A stretch of 64,000 nucleotides of DNA from Singulisphaera acidiphila DSM 18658 (lineage in GTDB: Bacteria; Planctomycetota; Planctomycetia; Isosphaerales; Isosphaeraceae), in NCBI RefSeq assembly GCF_000242455.2, contig NC_019892.1, forward strand, positions 7,636,744-7,700,743, written 5' to 3'. Below are positions 17,741 through 25,990 of the stretch, in pieces (position 1 is the stretch's first letter; each line of letters begins with the position of its first letter). The notes under the pieces are model-generated. The model was given only the letters and a program-made list of their open reading frames with translations. It was not told the origin of the DNA and searched no databases. Made by a program: the position numbers and the translations under genes.

Positions 17741-18886
17741 ATGACCGGGTTACGGAATGTCTTCGGTCTGGCAGCGCTCGGCTCGGCTTTGGTCTGGAGC
17801 AGCGCGGGCTGGGCCCAGCAGGAGAGCGACAAGCCGTCTCAGGACGAACCCGCCCAACGCGAGACGAACGTGAGTCGCCACGAGAAATCGAATCGTGAGC
17901 GGCGAGAGGTGCTCAGAAAGCAGACCGATGAACTCACCAACAGAATGCGCCGCTTGAACCGGGATCCGCTCAGGAGAGGCGTCGAAGTTTCTGGTCCCCC
18001 CTTCCACTTCAATTTGCGAGGAGACTGGTATCTCTCCGAGCCCCGCCCCAATGACCTGGGAGCAGGCATCGTACCGGCGGACGAGTCGCTGCGCACCCAA
18101 CTGGGCCTTACGGGCGGACAGGGCCTCATCGTCAAGTCCGTGGCACATGGCGGCCCCGCCTTCCAGGTTGGGCTGGAAGTCAACGATATCCTCACATCCC
18201 TGGCCGACAAGCCGTTGGCAACCCCTGCCGATCTGATCAAGCAACTCAAGGAGGCAGGCGAGAAAGTCGTACCGCTCCAGGTCCTCCGGTCGGGCAAGCC
18301 GATGACGATCCAGGTCAAACCGATCTATCACGTGACCTTCGGACCGGTGGAAACCACTCGCCCTCGATACCTGCTCGGCGTTCAAGTGGAATCGCTCGAT
18401 GACACGCTCCGCGCGCAGCTCAAGCTTCCCGATCAAGAAGGGCTTCTCGTCAATGCCGTCGAACCGGACAGCGCGGCCGAGAAGGCGGGGTTCAAAAAGT
18501 ACGACATCCTGCTGACCGTCGGCGATCGGCCGCTCAAAGGTTCGGAAGACCTGATCAGCCGAATTCAGAATTCCTCAGGAAAGGCACTGACGTTCAAACT
18601 CCTCCGAGGCGGTAAGACGATCACCGTCGAGGTGACGCCTACCATCCAGCCGGACGCCGATGCAGGAAACCATGAGCTCGGCCTCGAACCCAGCGTCCGG
18701 GCTGTGCGTCCCTCCGGCATGTTCTTTGATCACAGCCTTCCGATCGCAGAGACATTCAGCTTGACACACCCTTCGGAACTGCAACTCGGCGAGCTCCAAG
18801 GTGAGGTCAAGGAGCTGCGGCGGTTAGTCGAAAACCTCCAGAAGGCGTTGCAGGCGAAACCCGATTCGGATCACGCGGAGCGCTAG
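17741..18886 (+). CDS. Exported protein with two PDZ domains
   Basis: The ATG at 17741 follows AAGGAG at 17729-17734; a GTG directly before it is the other possible start. The 381-residue protein has a signal peptide (VFGLAALGSALVWSSAGWAQ), a charged helical stretch, and two PDZ domains, each with a G-L-x-V and A-x-x-x-G-L/F-x-x-x-D-I-L pattern (VNDILTSLADKPL and KYDILLTVGDRPLKG). A C-terminal coiled segment (LGELQGEVKELRRLVENLQKAL) may oligomerise. It has no protease domain, so it is an HtrA-like binding module without the catalyst. It is the third gene behind the sigma/anti-sigma pair and probably belongs to the same envelope-stress response. Confidence 0.85.
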   Translation: MTGLRNVFGLAALGSALVWSSAGWAQQESDKPSQDEPAQRETNVSRHEKSNRERREVLRKQTDELTNRMRRLNRDPLRRGVEVSGPPFHFNLRGDWYLSEPRPNDLGAGIVPADESLRTQLGLTGGQGLIVKSVAHGGPAFQVGLEVNDILTSLADKPLATPADLIKQLKEAGEKVVPLQVLRSGKPMTIQVKPIYHVTFGPVETTRPRYLLGVQVESLDDTLRAQLKLPDQEGLLVNAVEPDSAAEKAGFKKYDILLTVGDRPLKGSEDLISRIQNSSGKALTFKLLRGGKTITVEVTPTIQPDADAGNHELGLEPSVRAVRPSGMFFDHSLPIAETFSLTHPSELQLGELQGEVKELRRLVENLQKALQAKPDSDHAER

Positions 18887-19073
18887 TTCCCCAGACCGTC
18901 GATTGCCGTTTGGGAATCGAAGGACGCCCGCATTCCATGGGAAGTTGCTCAGGTGAAGGGGAAGGGTCGGCCCTTGCGGACCGCGATCGGATCGGCCATC
19001 TTGAGGACCGATCTCGTTGCAGCTGCGTGGTCGACCGCCCCCCTTCCCGCCCGACTTCTCGAGGACTTGCCCG

Positions 19074-21347
19074 ATGTCCCGACGCGTCCTCCCGGTCTTG
19101 CTCGCCACCATCATTGGCCTGATCGATTCCGCGTCGCCGGCTCAGTCACTGCCGGAGACCCGCCTCTGGAGCAACCGGGGCGACGCCGCTTCGGCGATGG
19201 TCGCGGGAATCCATCGCTTCGCCGACCGTGAGCTCGCGGCCAGCGTTCTCCGTCGCCAGACGCACTGGAACCGGGATCTCAGCTCCCCCGAAGCCTATTC
19301 GAGGTCGGTCGCCCCGAATCGTGAGCGATTCCTCCAGCGGATCGGCGCAGTCGGGCCTCGGGTCGCCCCCGTCGAGCTTTCCTTCGTCTCCACGCCTGAT
19401 TCGCCGGCCAAGGTTGCTGAGGATGCGAACGTCTCGATCTATGCCGTGCGCTGGACGGTCTACCCAGGAGTCGAGGCCGAAGGCTTGCTGCTCGAGCCCA
19501 AGGGACCGATCAAGGCCAACGTGGTCGCAATGCCCGATTGCGCGATCACGCCCGAGCAGTTCGCCGGGATCGCGCCCGGCTTACCCCGAATGGCTCAGAA
19601 GGCGAGAAACTTCGCATCGGATGGCTGCCGGGTCCTCGTCCCGACCCTGATCGATCGCTCGGACGAGTTCTCGGGCAATCCCAAGGTCCGAATGACGAAC
19701 CTTCCCCACCGAGAATGGATCTATCGCCAGGCCTACGAGACGGGCCGCCACATCATCGGTTACGAGGTGGACGAGGTCCGCGCCGCGGTCGATTGGTTCA
19801 CAATGCCGGGACACCCTAAACTCCCCGTGGGAGTGGCCGGAGCGGGCGAAGGAGGCCTCATCGCACTCTATGCCGCGGCCGCCGATCCCAGGATCGACGA
19901 GGCCTTGGTCGAGAGTTACTTCGAGCCTCGCGAGTCGGTCTGGGCCGAACCCATCTACCGCAACGTCTGGGGACTGCTCGAAGAGTTCGGTGACGCCGAA
20001 ATCGCCAGCCTGATCGCGCCACGAACCCTGGTCATCGAGAACGCTCCGGCCGATTCCCAAGGAAATCCGCTAGCCCCCGTTGTTCCCGGTCCACCCCCGG
20101 CTCGCAACGGCCGGGCCGACGCGGCAAGCGGCCGGATCCGAGAACTGAAACGCGAGGCTGTCGCACGGGAAACAGAGCGGTGGAACGCATTGACTGGCAG
20201 CCTGGCCATGAACCAGGCGCGGTCGATCTTCGGTAAGTCCCAGGACTCCTCGAAGGGCGAAGCCTCGGGATCCTTCACGGACGCCCGCCCCCATTTCGAC
20301 CCGCGTGCCCGGATGAAGCGGCTCGTGAATCAGCTCTCCGAATACACCCAGGCGCTGATTCGGACCTCGGAGCTGCGGCGGTCTGCCTACTGGGAGAAAG
20401 CGGACACCTCATCTCCCGAGCGTTACAGCCAGTCGATCGAACCCTATCGCAGGGCGTTCCACGAGGAGCTCATCGGCGCCATCCCCAAGGCCACCGAACC
20501 GCTCGAGGCCAGGACGATCCAGCTCTTCGATGAACCCAAGTGGACCGGTTACGCGGTCGAGCTTCCCGTCTGGCCCGACGTGGTCGCCTCGGGGATTCTC
20601 CTTCTCCCCAAGGATCTGAAGCCAGGGGAGCGCCGGCCGGTGGTCGTCTGCCAGCACGGCCTTGAAGGGCGTCCCGAAGATGTGGTCGATCCCAAAATCA
20701 AAAGCGTCTACAACGCCTTCGGGGCCCAACTCGCCGACCGCGGCTATATCGTCTACGCACCTCAGAACCCGTATATCGGCAAGGAGGAGTTCCGACTCCT
20801 CCAACGCAAGCTCAACCCGTTGAAGCAAGCCCTCTTCTCGGTCATCGTCGGGCAGCACGAGCGAACGCTGGAGTGGCTGTCCGCATTGCCACAGGTCGAT
20901 CCCCAGCGCATTGCCTTCTACGGCCTTTCCTACGGCGGCAAAACCGCGATGCGCGTGCCCGCCATCCTCACACAGTATTGTCTCTCGATTTGCTCGGGCG
21001 ACTTCAATGAGTGGGTCGTCAAAAACACCAACCTCGACCGCAAATACAGCTACATGTTCACGCTCGAGTACGACATGTACGAATTCGGCCTGGCCGAGCG
21101 ATTCAATTATGCCGAGATGGCGGCGCTAATCGCTCCGCGTCCGTTCCAGGTGGAACGGGGCCACAAGGACGCGGTGGCACCTGACGAGTGGATCGGCTAC
21201 GAGTTCGCCAAGGTCAAACGACTCTACGACATGCTCGGCCTGGCCGATCGGGTGGACATCACCTACTTCAATGCTGGCCACCAGGTCGAGGGGAAGGGGA
21301 CGTTCGCGTTCCTGGCCAAACATCTGAACTGGCCCGACGGACGTTGA
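19074..21347 (+). CDS. Exported tandem alpha/beta hydrolase with an inactive N-terminal half
   Basis: The start MSRRVLPVLLATIIGLID at 19074 provides a signal peptide (757 residues in all). Two homologous halves are visible: SSPEAYSRSVAPNRERFLQRIGAV near residue 70 aligns with SSPERYSQSIEPYRRAFHEELIGAI in the second half. The C-terminal half has the nucleophile elbow GLSYGGK with S619 and a histidine in NAGHQVEG at 736. The N-terminal half has GAGEGG at the same place, with E259 instead of serine. Acetyl-xylan-esterase or dienelactone-hydrolase-like activity is plausible but unproven. A convergent terminator hairpin follows. Confidence 0.85.
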   Translation: MSRRVLPVLLATIIGLIDSASPAQSLPETRLWSNRGDAASAMVAGIHRFADRELAASVLRRQTHWNRDLSSPEAYSRSVAPNRERFLQRIGAVGPRVAPVELSFVSTPDSPAKVAEDANVSIYAVRWTVYPGVEAEGLLLEPKGPIKANVVAMPDCAITPEQFAGIAPGLPRMAQKARNFASDGCRVLVPTLIDRSDEFSGNPKVRMTNLPHREWIYRQAYETGRHIIGYEVDEVRAAVDWFTMPGHPKLPVGVAGAGEGGLIALYAAAADPRIDEALVESYFEPRESVWAEPIYRNVWGLLEEFGDAEIASLIAPRTLVIENAPADSQGNPLAPVVPGPPPARNGRADAASGRIRELKREAVARETERWNALTGSLAMNQARSIFGKSQDSSKGEASGSFTDARPHFDPRARMKRLVNQLSEYTQALIRTSELRRSAYWEKADTSSPERYSQSIEPYRRAFHEELIGAIPKATEPLEARTIQLFDEPKWTGYAVELPVWPDVVASGILLLPKDLKPGERRPVVVCQHGLEGRPEDVVDPKIKSVYNAFGAQLADRGYIVYAPQNPYIGKEEFRLLQRKLNPLKQALFSVIVGQHERTLEWLSALPQVDPQRIAFYGLSYGGKTAMRVPAILTQYCLSICSGDFNEWVVKNTNLDRKYSYMFTLEYDMYEFGLAERFNYAEMAALIAPRPFQVERGHKDAVAPDEWIGYEFAKVKRLYDMLGLADRVDITYFNAGHQVEGKGTFAFLAKHLNWPDGR

Positions 21348-21380
21348 CTGGCGGGGCTGGAGGTCAACCAATTTTGGGTC

Positions 21381-21411
21381 CCGGATCAAACGGCAAGGCC
21401 GTTTGATCCGG
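21381..21411. terminator. Bidirectional terminator hairpin
   Basis: A perfect 14-bp stem (21381-21394 with 21398-21411) with a 3-nt loop lies between two convergent genes and can serve both. Confidence 0.75.
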
Positions 21412-21436
21412 ACGCCCGGCGAGATTCAAACGACGA

Positions 21437-21805
21437 TTAGAGGGCTTCCCAGCGTTTGAAGACTCGGTCGAGAGCGGCGACACCTTCCTCAAGCCGGTGG
21501 CGGTCTTCTTCGTAGAGGCCTCCCGTCTCGGTAGGCAAGCGTCGCACGGCGGCGGCGACCTGGTCGCGGGCTCCAAGCATCTGGGCATAGAGCCGCTCGA
21601 ACGTCGCCCGATTGGGTCCGGCACCGACGACGGCGAGCTTCTGCCCGGCCTTGCTGATCCGATCCTCGCACGACTTGAGCACGGCCTGCCAGTGAGCCCG
21701 CTCGTGCACATGGACGCGCTGGGGGTACGAGGGGTTCTTGAGGGGGTTAAGGGGTTCCGTCTTGACCAACGGATTGGACACGCCCTCGGACACGGGCTGC
21801 GACAT
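21437..21805 (-). CDS. Small conserved-looking protein, predicted helical; unknown function
   Basis: The start MSQPVSEGVSNPLVKTEPL at 21805 gives 122 residues (the frame extends to 21829). A disordered N-terminus is followed by helices from HERAHWQAVLKSCEDRISKAGQKL to LEEGVAALDRVFKRWEAL. No motif was recognised. It is convergent with the hydrolase and shares its terminator. Confidence 0.6.
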   Translation of the reverse strand: MSQPVSEGVSNPLVKTEPLNPLKNPSYPQRVHVHERAHWQAVLKSCEDRISKAGQKLAVVGAGPNRATFERLYAQMLGARDQVAAAVRRLPTETGGLYEEDRHRLEEGVAALDRVFKRWEAL

Positions 21806-22040
21806 GGTCACGGCGTCAGCTCCCAACATCGAACTCGAAAACTCTTCGCAATTTTACTAGAACGCCCAAACTAGCTCAACGAGCGACAATCCTGAGCGTT
21901 ACGGATCTGGCCATGGTACGGAGAGACGGGGTGACTGGTCAATCGCTCCGCTCGGTGCCCCAGCGAAAGTCACCAGCGCCGCGCCATGCTCACTCCCAAG
22001 GGCGTCGTCTATTGGGTGGGACGTAAGGCCAAACAGGACC

Positions 22041-22706
22041 TCACGCCGGGGGGAGTTCGAGGTTGGAGAGGAGTCCTCGATCGGCGTTCGAGAGATCGGG
22101 ATCGGCCAAGAGGTGACTCAGACTCCTGACCTCTTCACGCATCATTTTGAGAACGCGACTCTTGGCCATGTAGACTGCGGCGAGGCTCATGCCGGTTCGG
22201 TCCGCGACGTCCTGACCAGCCAACCGTTCGTGAACGAGCAGGTGGAAGGCGTTCCAGGTCTTGAGGTCGGTGCGTTGGGAGACTCGGGCGGCTGCTTCCC
22301 GGAACAGGTCACGTCGAAGTTCATGCTCGAGACAGCGCGCCAGGTCGTTGCGGGTGTCGACCACGCCCAACCAATCGAGCAGCGCGGGGTCACCGGAGTC
22401 GAGCCCGCGCTGACTCAGCACCTTCAGCGCATCGCGCACCGCATAGTTGGTCAGCGTCTTGAGATAGCCCCGAAAACTGCGTGACGGGTCGTAATGAAAC
22501 GTCGCCATCAATCGCGAGAGCTTGAGCAGGACAGTCTGAGTGACATCGTCAACGTCGGCGTCCTGCAACCGCCAGGCACGACACCAGCGGCGAATGGCGG
22601 GGGCATAGCCCCGGACAAGCTCATTCCAGGCCGCCTCGTCGCGCGGACTGTTTCGCAAACGCTCGAGCAGTAGCAGGTTAGTTGACGCGAACTGGGCATC
22701 GTCCAC
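22041..22706 (-). CDS. ECF-type RNA polymerase sigma factor
   Basis: This 221-residue sigma factor starts with GTG at 22706, after AAGGGG and an 8-nt spacer. Region 2 includes WNELVRGYAPAIRRWCRAW and DVDDVTQTVLLKL; region 4 includes WNAFHLLVHERLAGQDVADRTGMSLAAVYMAKSRVLKMM. The GMSLAAVYMAKSRVL helix-turn-helix is typical of the planctomycete ECF group that often works with Ser/Thr kinases, though none is encoded here. It diverges from the first of three small anchored proteins, and a decayed duplicate of its 5' end lies upstream of the second. Confidence 0.9.
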   Translation of the reverse strand: MDDAQFASTNLLLLERLRNSPRDEAAWNELVRGYAPAIRRWCRAWRLQDADVDDVTQTVLLKLSRLMATFHYDPSRSFRGYLKTLTNYAVRDALKVLSQRGLDSGDPALLDWLGVVDTRNDLARCLEHELRRDLFREAAARVSQRTDLKTWNAFHLLVHERLAGQDVADRTGMSLAAVYMAKSRVLKMMREEVRSLSHLLADPDLSNADRGLLSNLELPPA

Positions 22707-22932
22707 AATCCGATCCCCTTATTTGGTAAACGCTTCGGGGTTAAACGCAAAAAACTTCGGTAAGTTTTCCATTTTTCGCGTTAGGTCTTACCCAATCCTA
22801 CTGACTCACTTATGAATCCGCGACCTGAAGTAGGCCGAACCGAAGGTCAGGTCTGCCGGCCAGCGGTAGGAATACTCGCAACGACCAACCATCATACCAC
22901 CGGCGATCCTTACGTACATAGGATCTACTCAG

Positions 22933-23490
22933 ATGAATGCATTTTATGTATCCGAGATCAAAAATGCAAGACAAAACCAACTATTCGAGGCCACTCGAAT
23001 CAGCCTAGGGATCGCATGGAAACTCACGGTTTCGGCTCTTGTTCTCGCAATCATCCTCGGTTGGGTCAAAGGACCGACCCAGTCCGAGAAGCGATCTTGG
23101 GAAGCACCACAACCGGTCAAGGTCGAGAAAATCGAGAATCACTATCGAGTCATCACCCAACTTCCCCCGGGACATGAATCGCTCCGAATTGAACTCATTG
23201 ATCCCCTTGGCCAAAAACACCTCCTACTGACTTATGGAAAAGACGGCATTATAAATTCATCAACTCATTATAAAAAATCAATGCGCATAGGATACGCCAT
23301 AGTTCGTGGCATCGGAGAGACCGTAAACATCCGTACCCCAGGAGCTGACTACCAAGTCAGGCTTCACGAATCCGGTCACTCCTACGTCACCGTCGAAGCC
23401 TTGACCAAGGACCGAACCAGGCTCGGCCACATCCGGGTCTCCCCCAAAGGCGAACAACAGCCAATCAGCGACCCCGCAAATCCGCAATAA
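22933..23490 (+). CDS. Small membrane-anchored protein, paralog 1 of 3; unknown family
   Basis: The 185-residue protein has a cytoplasmic N-terminus, one membrane segment (LGIAWKLTVSALVLAIILGW) and an extracytoplasmic domain ending in RLGHIRVSPKGE. AGGA at 22920-22923 with a 9-nt spacer precedes the ATG, the same layout as in paralog 2. Shared landmarks in all three copies are a helix L-x-IAWKLT ... LAI-x-LG ... GPT, an IRTP motif in the middle and VSP-x-G near the end. It is divergent from the sigma factor gene with 226 bp between the starts. No known family was recognised. Confidence 0.75.
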   Translation: MNAFYVSEIKNARQNQLFEATRISLGIAWKLTVSALVLAIILGWVKGPTQSEKRSWEAPQPVKVEKIENHYRVITQLPPGHESLRIELIDPLGQKHLLLTYGKDGIINSSTHYKKSMRIGYAIVRGIGETVNIRTPGADYQVRLHESGHSYVTVEALTKDRTRLGHIRVSPKGEQQPISDPANPQ

Positions 23491-24267
23491 TCGACTTTCC
23501 AGCATCAGCGAAAACCCAAAAGGACCGACGCTCGCTTCAAGCTTCACCATTCCGATGGCCAAGCTGACTCCCGCGCCGACCTGCCGACCGAACCCCAAGT
23601 TTCCCGACTTGAGCGAACTCCATATCCACCTCACCTTCAAGATTCGTCGGGGAGCCGACAACTCTCGACTGCGGTCGGCGACAAGAGGGTCGGCCAAGAT
23701 TGGTGCGACGCCCCAAACGCCTCGGCGGGGGCGTGATCCGAATCCGACTCGACGGTGGCAAAACCTCAGGCAAACACCCTCCATCCTCAACGCGATCGAT
23801 TGCCCACGGAATCCCAGGCACATCCTCAGCGATGAGCGATTGCATATCATCCAGGGCACTTCGTGCCAGACGGCCTCGTCATGCGGTCTCGCCTGGACCG
23901 CAAACGCTCGAGAAGTTGTCGGTTGGCTAACGCGAATCGGAATTCGTCAACAACCGAATCTCCTGATTTGACAAAGGCTTCGAAGCCACCGCGAAGGAAG
24001 TTCGGGAAAATCCCGATTCATCGCGTTAGGTTTCGCATCATTCTCCTGACTCTCTTGCGGATCAGCGACCCAGGTTCGGTGGTCGGAACAGGGATCAATA
24101 AGGCCAAGCCAAACCCGGTCGCCCGAAAAGGGGCGGCCCAAGGGCGGCCCCTCAACTCCAGAAAAACGAGAGCCTACAAAGTCCAGGCCTGCCAGCCAGG
24201 GATCAAGATGCGAGTTGCGTTTGGCCATCATCACGGCAGACCCCCTATCGCTATAGGACCTACGGCA
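23491..24267. other. Spacer between paralogs 1 and 2, duplicated sigma/promoter region
   Basis: Part of this 777-bp spacer is a degenerate copy of the sigma-gene 5' end and of the divergent regulatory region before paralog 1. Both copies share TCGCGTTAGGT (22776-22786 and 24021-24031) and, before the ATG, ATAGGA-N-CTAC. The 3' flank of paralog 1 (23505-23560) also resembles the flank after paralog 3 (25790-25850). Confidence 0.65.
23750..23951 (-). pseudogene. Decayed duplicate of the ECF sigma factor 5' end
   Basis: Read on the minus strand from 23951, the frame gives VDEFRFALANRQLLERLRS against MDDAQFASTNLLLLERLRN of the intact sigma. After a frameshift it gives DEAVWHEVPWMICNRSSLRM against DEAAWNELVRGYAPAIRRWC. 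The 14-mer CTCGAGCGTTTGCG is identical in both. The ribosome site (AGGAG) and its spacing are retained, but the start codon is GTT where the intact gene has GTG, and no intact frame follows. The far boundary is approximate. Confidence 0.75.
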
Positions 24268-24831
24268 ATGAACCCATCCAGCGATTTCGAGATCGTGAGA
24301 CCAAAACTCGATCATCTCCTCTCTGCGACTGGCATGAGCCTAAAAATCGCCTGGAAACTCACGGTTTCTGTTCTTGCCCTGGCAATCGTCTTGGGCATGC
24401 TGGCAGGTCCGACTGTCCAATCCGAGAGTCCATCACAAAAAGCGTCTGATCCGGTCAGGGTCGAGGGAAAAGAGGATTGCTTTCGAGTCATCACACAACT
24501 GCCCACGGAGGGAGACACGCTTAAAATCGAATTGGCTGACACACCCAACAAACTTCAAATGCATTTAATTTACGACAAAAATGGAATTAATCATTTTTTT
24601 ACAGTAAATCACAAACTTATCAATATTGGTTACTTCAAAAAACAAGAAAACGAAGAGGTTGTGAGTATCCGAACTCCGGGTGCCTACTACACCATCGGGC
24701 TTCATGACACCGGGGATTCCTACGTTACCGTCAATGCCGCGACCAAGGACAGACCCAAGCTCGGCAAAATCAGGGTCTCCCCCCAAGGCGAGCGACGACC
24801 CACCAGCGACGACATCCATGCCCAAAGATAG
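24268..24831 (+). CDS. Small membrane-anchored protein, paralog 2 of 3; unknown family
   Basis: The frame opens at 23863 inside the sigma remnant, so the ATG at 24268 is chosen, after AGGA at 24255-24258 with a 9-nt spacer as in paralog 1. The 187-residue product has the membrane segment LKIAWKLTVSVLALAIVLGM and an extracytoplasmic domain with RVITQLPTEGDTLKIEL, SIRTPGAYYTIGLHDTGDSY and KLGKIRVSPQGE. It is closer to paralog 1 than to paralog 3. The central part is AT-rich compared with the window. Confidence 0.72.
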   Translation: MNPSSDFEIVRPKLDHLLSATGMSLKIAWKLTVSVLALAIVLGMLAGPTVQSESPSQKASDPVRVEGKEDCFRVITQLPTEGDTLKIELADTPNKLQMHLIYDKNGINHFFTVNHKLINIGYFKKQENEEVVSIRTPGAYYTIGLHDTGDSYVTVNAATKDRPKLGKIRVSPQGERRPTSDDIHAQR

Positions 24832-25228
24832 GCTTCGGGACAACAGGAACACCCCGAAGAATCTATTCCAACGGCAAGAACCATATGACGATCCAAACCT
24901 GGCCATCATGCCCCTGTTTCTTGCATCGATCAGACCTCTGTGAGGAGGCCCACCGGCACAGGCGTATCGAATGGCCACAAAGATCCGTCATGCGAACCAT
25001 CGCTCGCCAAGCTTGGCGATTGCTACACCGGTTGATCTCTCAAGCGAGGATCGTTCGGGAGGACCACATCCCAAAGCAAAGGGGATGGTAGAAATCCGTA
25101 CTCGACCCCGAACTTCTGGCACTTGCATTGGGGGCAAGCAGACCCCCAATACCCCCGAAGCAAACACATCGAGGAAAACGGCAATCGATCATCTACAAAT
25201 TCATTTTATTAAAATACCAAAAAATCAA
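24832..25228. other. Spacer between paralogs 2 and 3
   Basis: These 397 bp show no convincing gene. Unlike the preceding spacer, no clear remnant of the sigma gene was recognised here. Confidence 0.4.
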
Positions 25229-25771
25229 ATGCCAACCAAATCAGCTCTTGGCAATTTTATCAATTTTTCTCGGCTGTGCTTAGGAATTGCGTGGAAGCTC
25301 ACGGCTTTCATGCTCACACTCGCCATCGTCTTGGGATTGACGGCAGGACCGACCGCCCGATCCGATCGGTCATCTTCACAAGAGCCACAGCCGGTCTGGA
25401 TCGAGCGTACGGAAAATCTCGTTCGAATCTACACCAAAATTCCAACCGAAAAAAACATGCTCAAAGTCGATTTAATCGACCCTCTTGGAAGAAATCACCT
25501 CTATTTAGCATACGATTCCAATGGACTTAATCATTGGTTTACGCCCTACGCCGAGGGCCTCCATCTGGGTTATGCGAAACGGCCCGGTGGCGCGGAATCT
25601 CTCAACATCCGTACTCCCCGAGTCAACTACAGTGTCGGACTTGAGGACAATGGAGAGTCAGGCGTCATCATCGTGGTTCCTTCCGAAAATCAACGAAGGA
25701 TCGGTGAGATCTCGGTCTCCCCCGAAGGCAAGCTTCGCCCATCGAGCGGCAATACCGAAGTCCAGCCGTAA
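25229..25771 (+). CDS. Small membrane-anchored protein, paralog 3 of 3; unknown family
   Basis: The ATG at 25229 gives 180 residues; the frame from 24971 adds an unrelated basic stretch. The product has the membrane segment LGIAWKLTAFMLTLAIVLGL and the domain pattern IYTKIPTEKNMLKVDLIDPLG, NIRTPRVNYSVGLEDNGES and RIGEISVSPEGK. No good Shine-Dalgarno sequence is visible before the start, so initiation may be weak. It is the most diverged copy, consistent with the oldest duplication. Confidence 0.7.
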   Translation: MPTKSALGNFINFSRLCLGIAWKLTAFMLTLAIVLGLTAGPTARSDRSSSQEPQPVWIERTENLVRIYTKIPTEKNMLKVDLIDPLGRNHLYLAYDSNGLNHWFTPYAEGLHLGYAKRPGGAESLNIRTPRVNYSVGLEDNGESGVIIVVPSENQRRIGEISVSPEGKLRPSSGNTEVQP

Positions 25772-25990
25772 AAAAGCCCTCCAGGATCAGCCGCTCCCTG
25801 GATCAAAGAGCGAGACGTTCGTTTCAAGCCCCCCATTCCTCAGACGCGAGCCAGCGACCGGACCGATCCTTTGCTACCCATTTTCCAGGTGTGAGAGGAT
25901 CGTCGATTCGCTACAATCCAGCGAGTACGACTCTCCGCGGAATTGAGACGATCCACTCCGGTTCGCATCCCGTTCGAGGTTCACTTCGCG

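Noticed and set aside
24971..25228. N-terminal extension of paralog 3
   Set aside because: It has no similarity to the other two paralogs, which begin just before the membrane segment.
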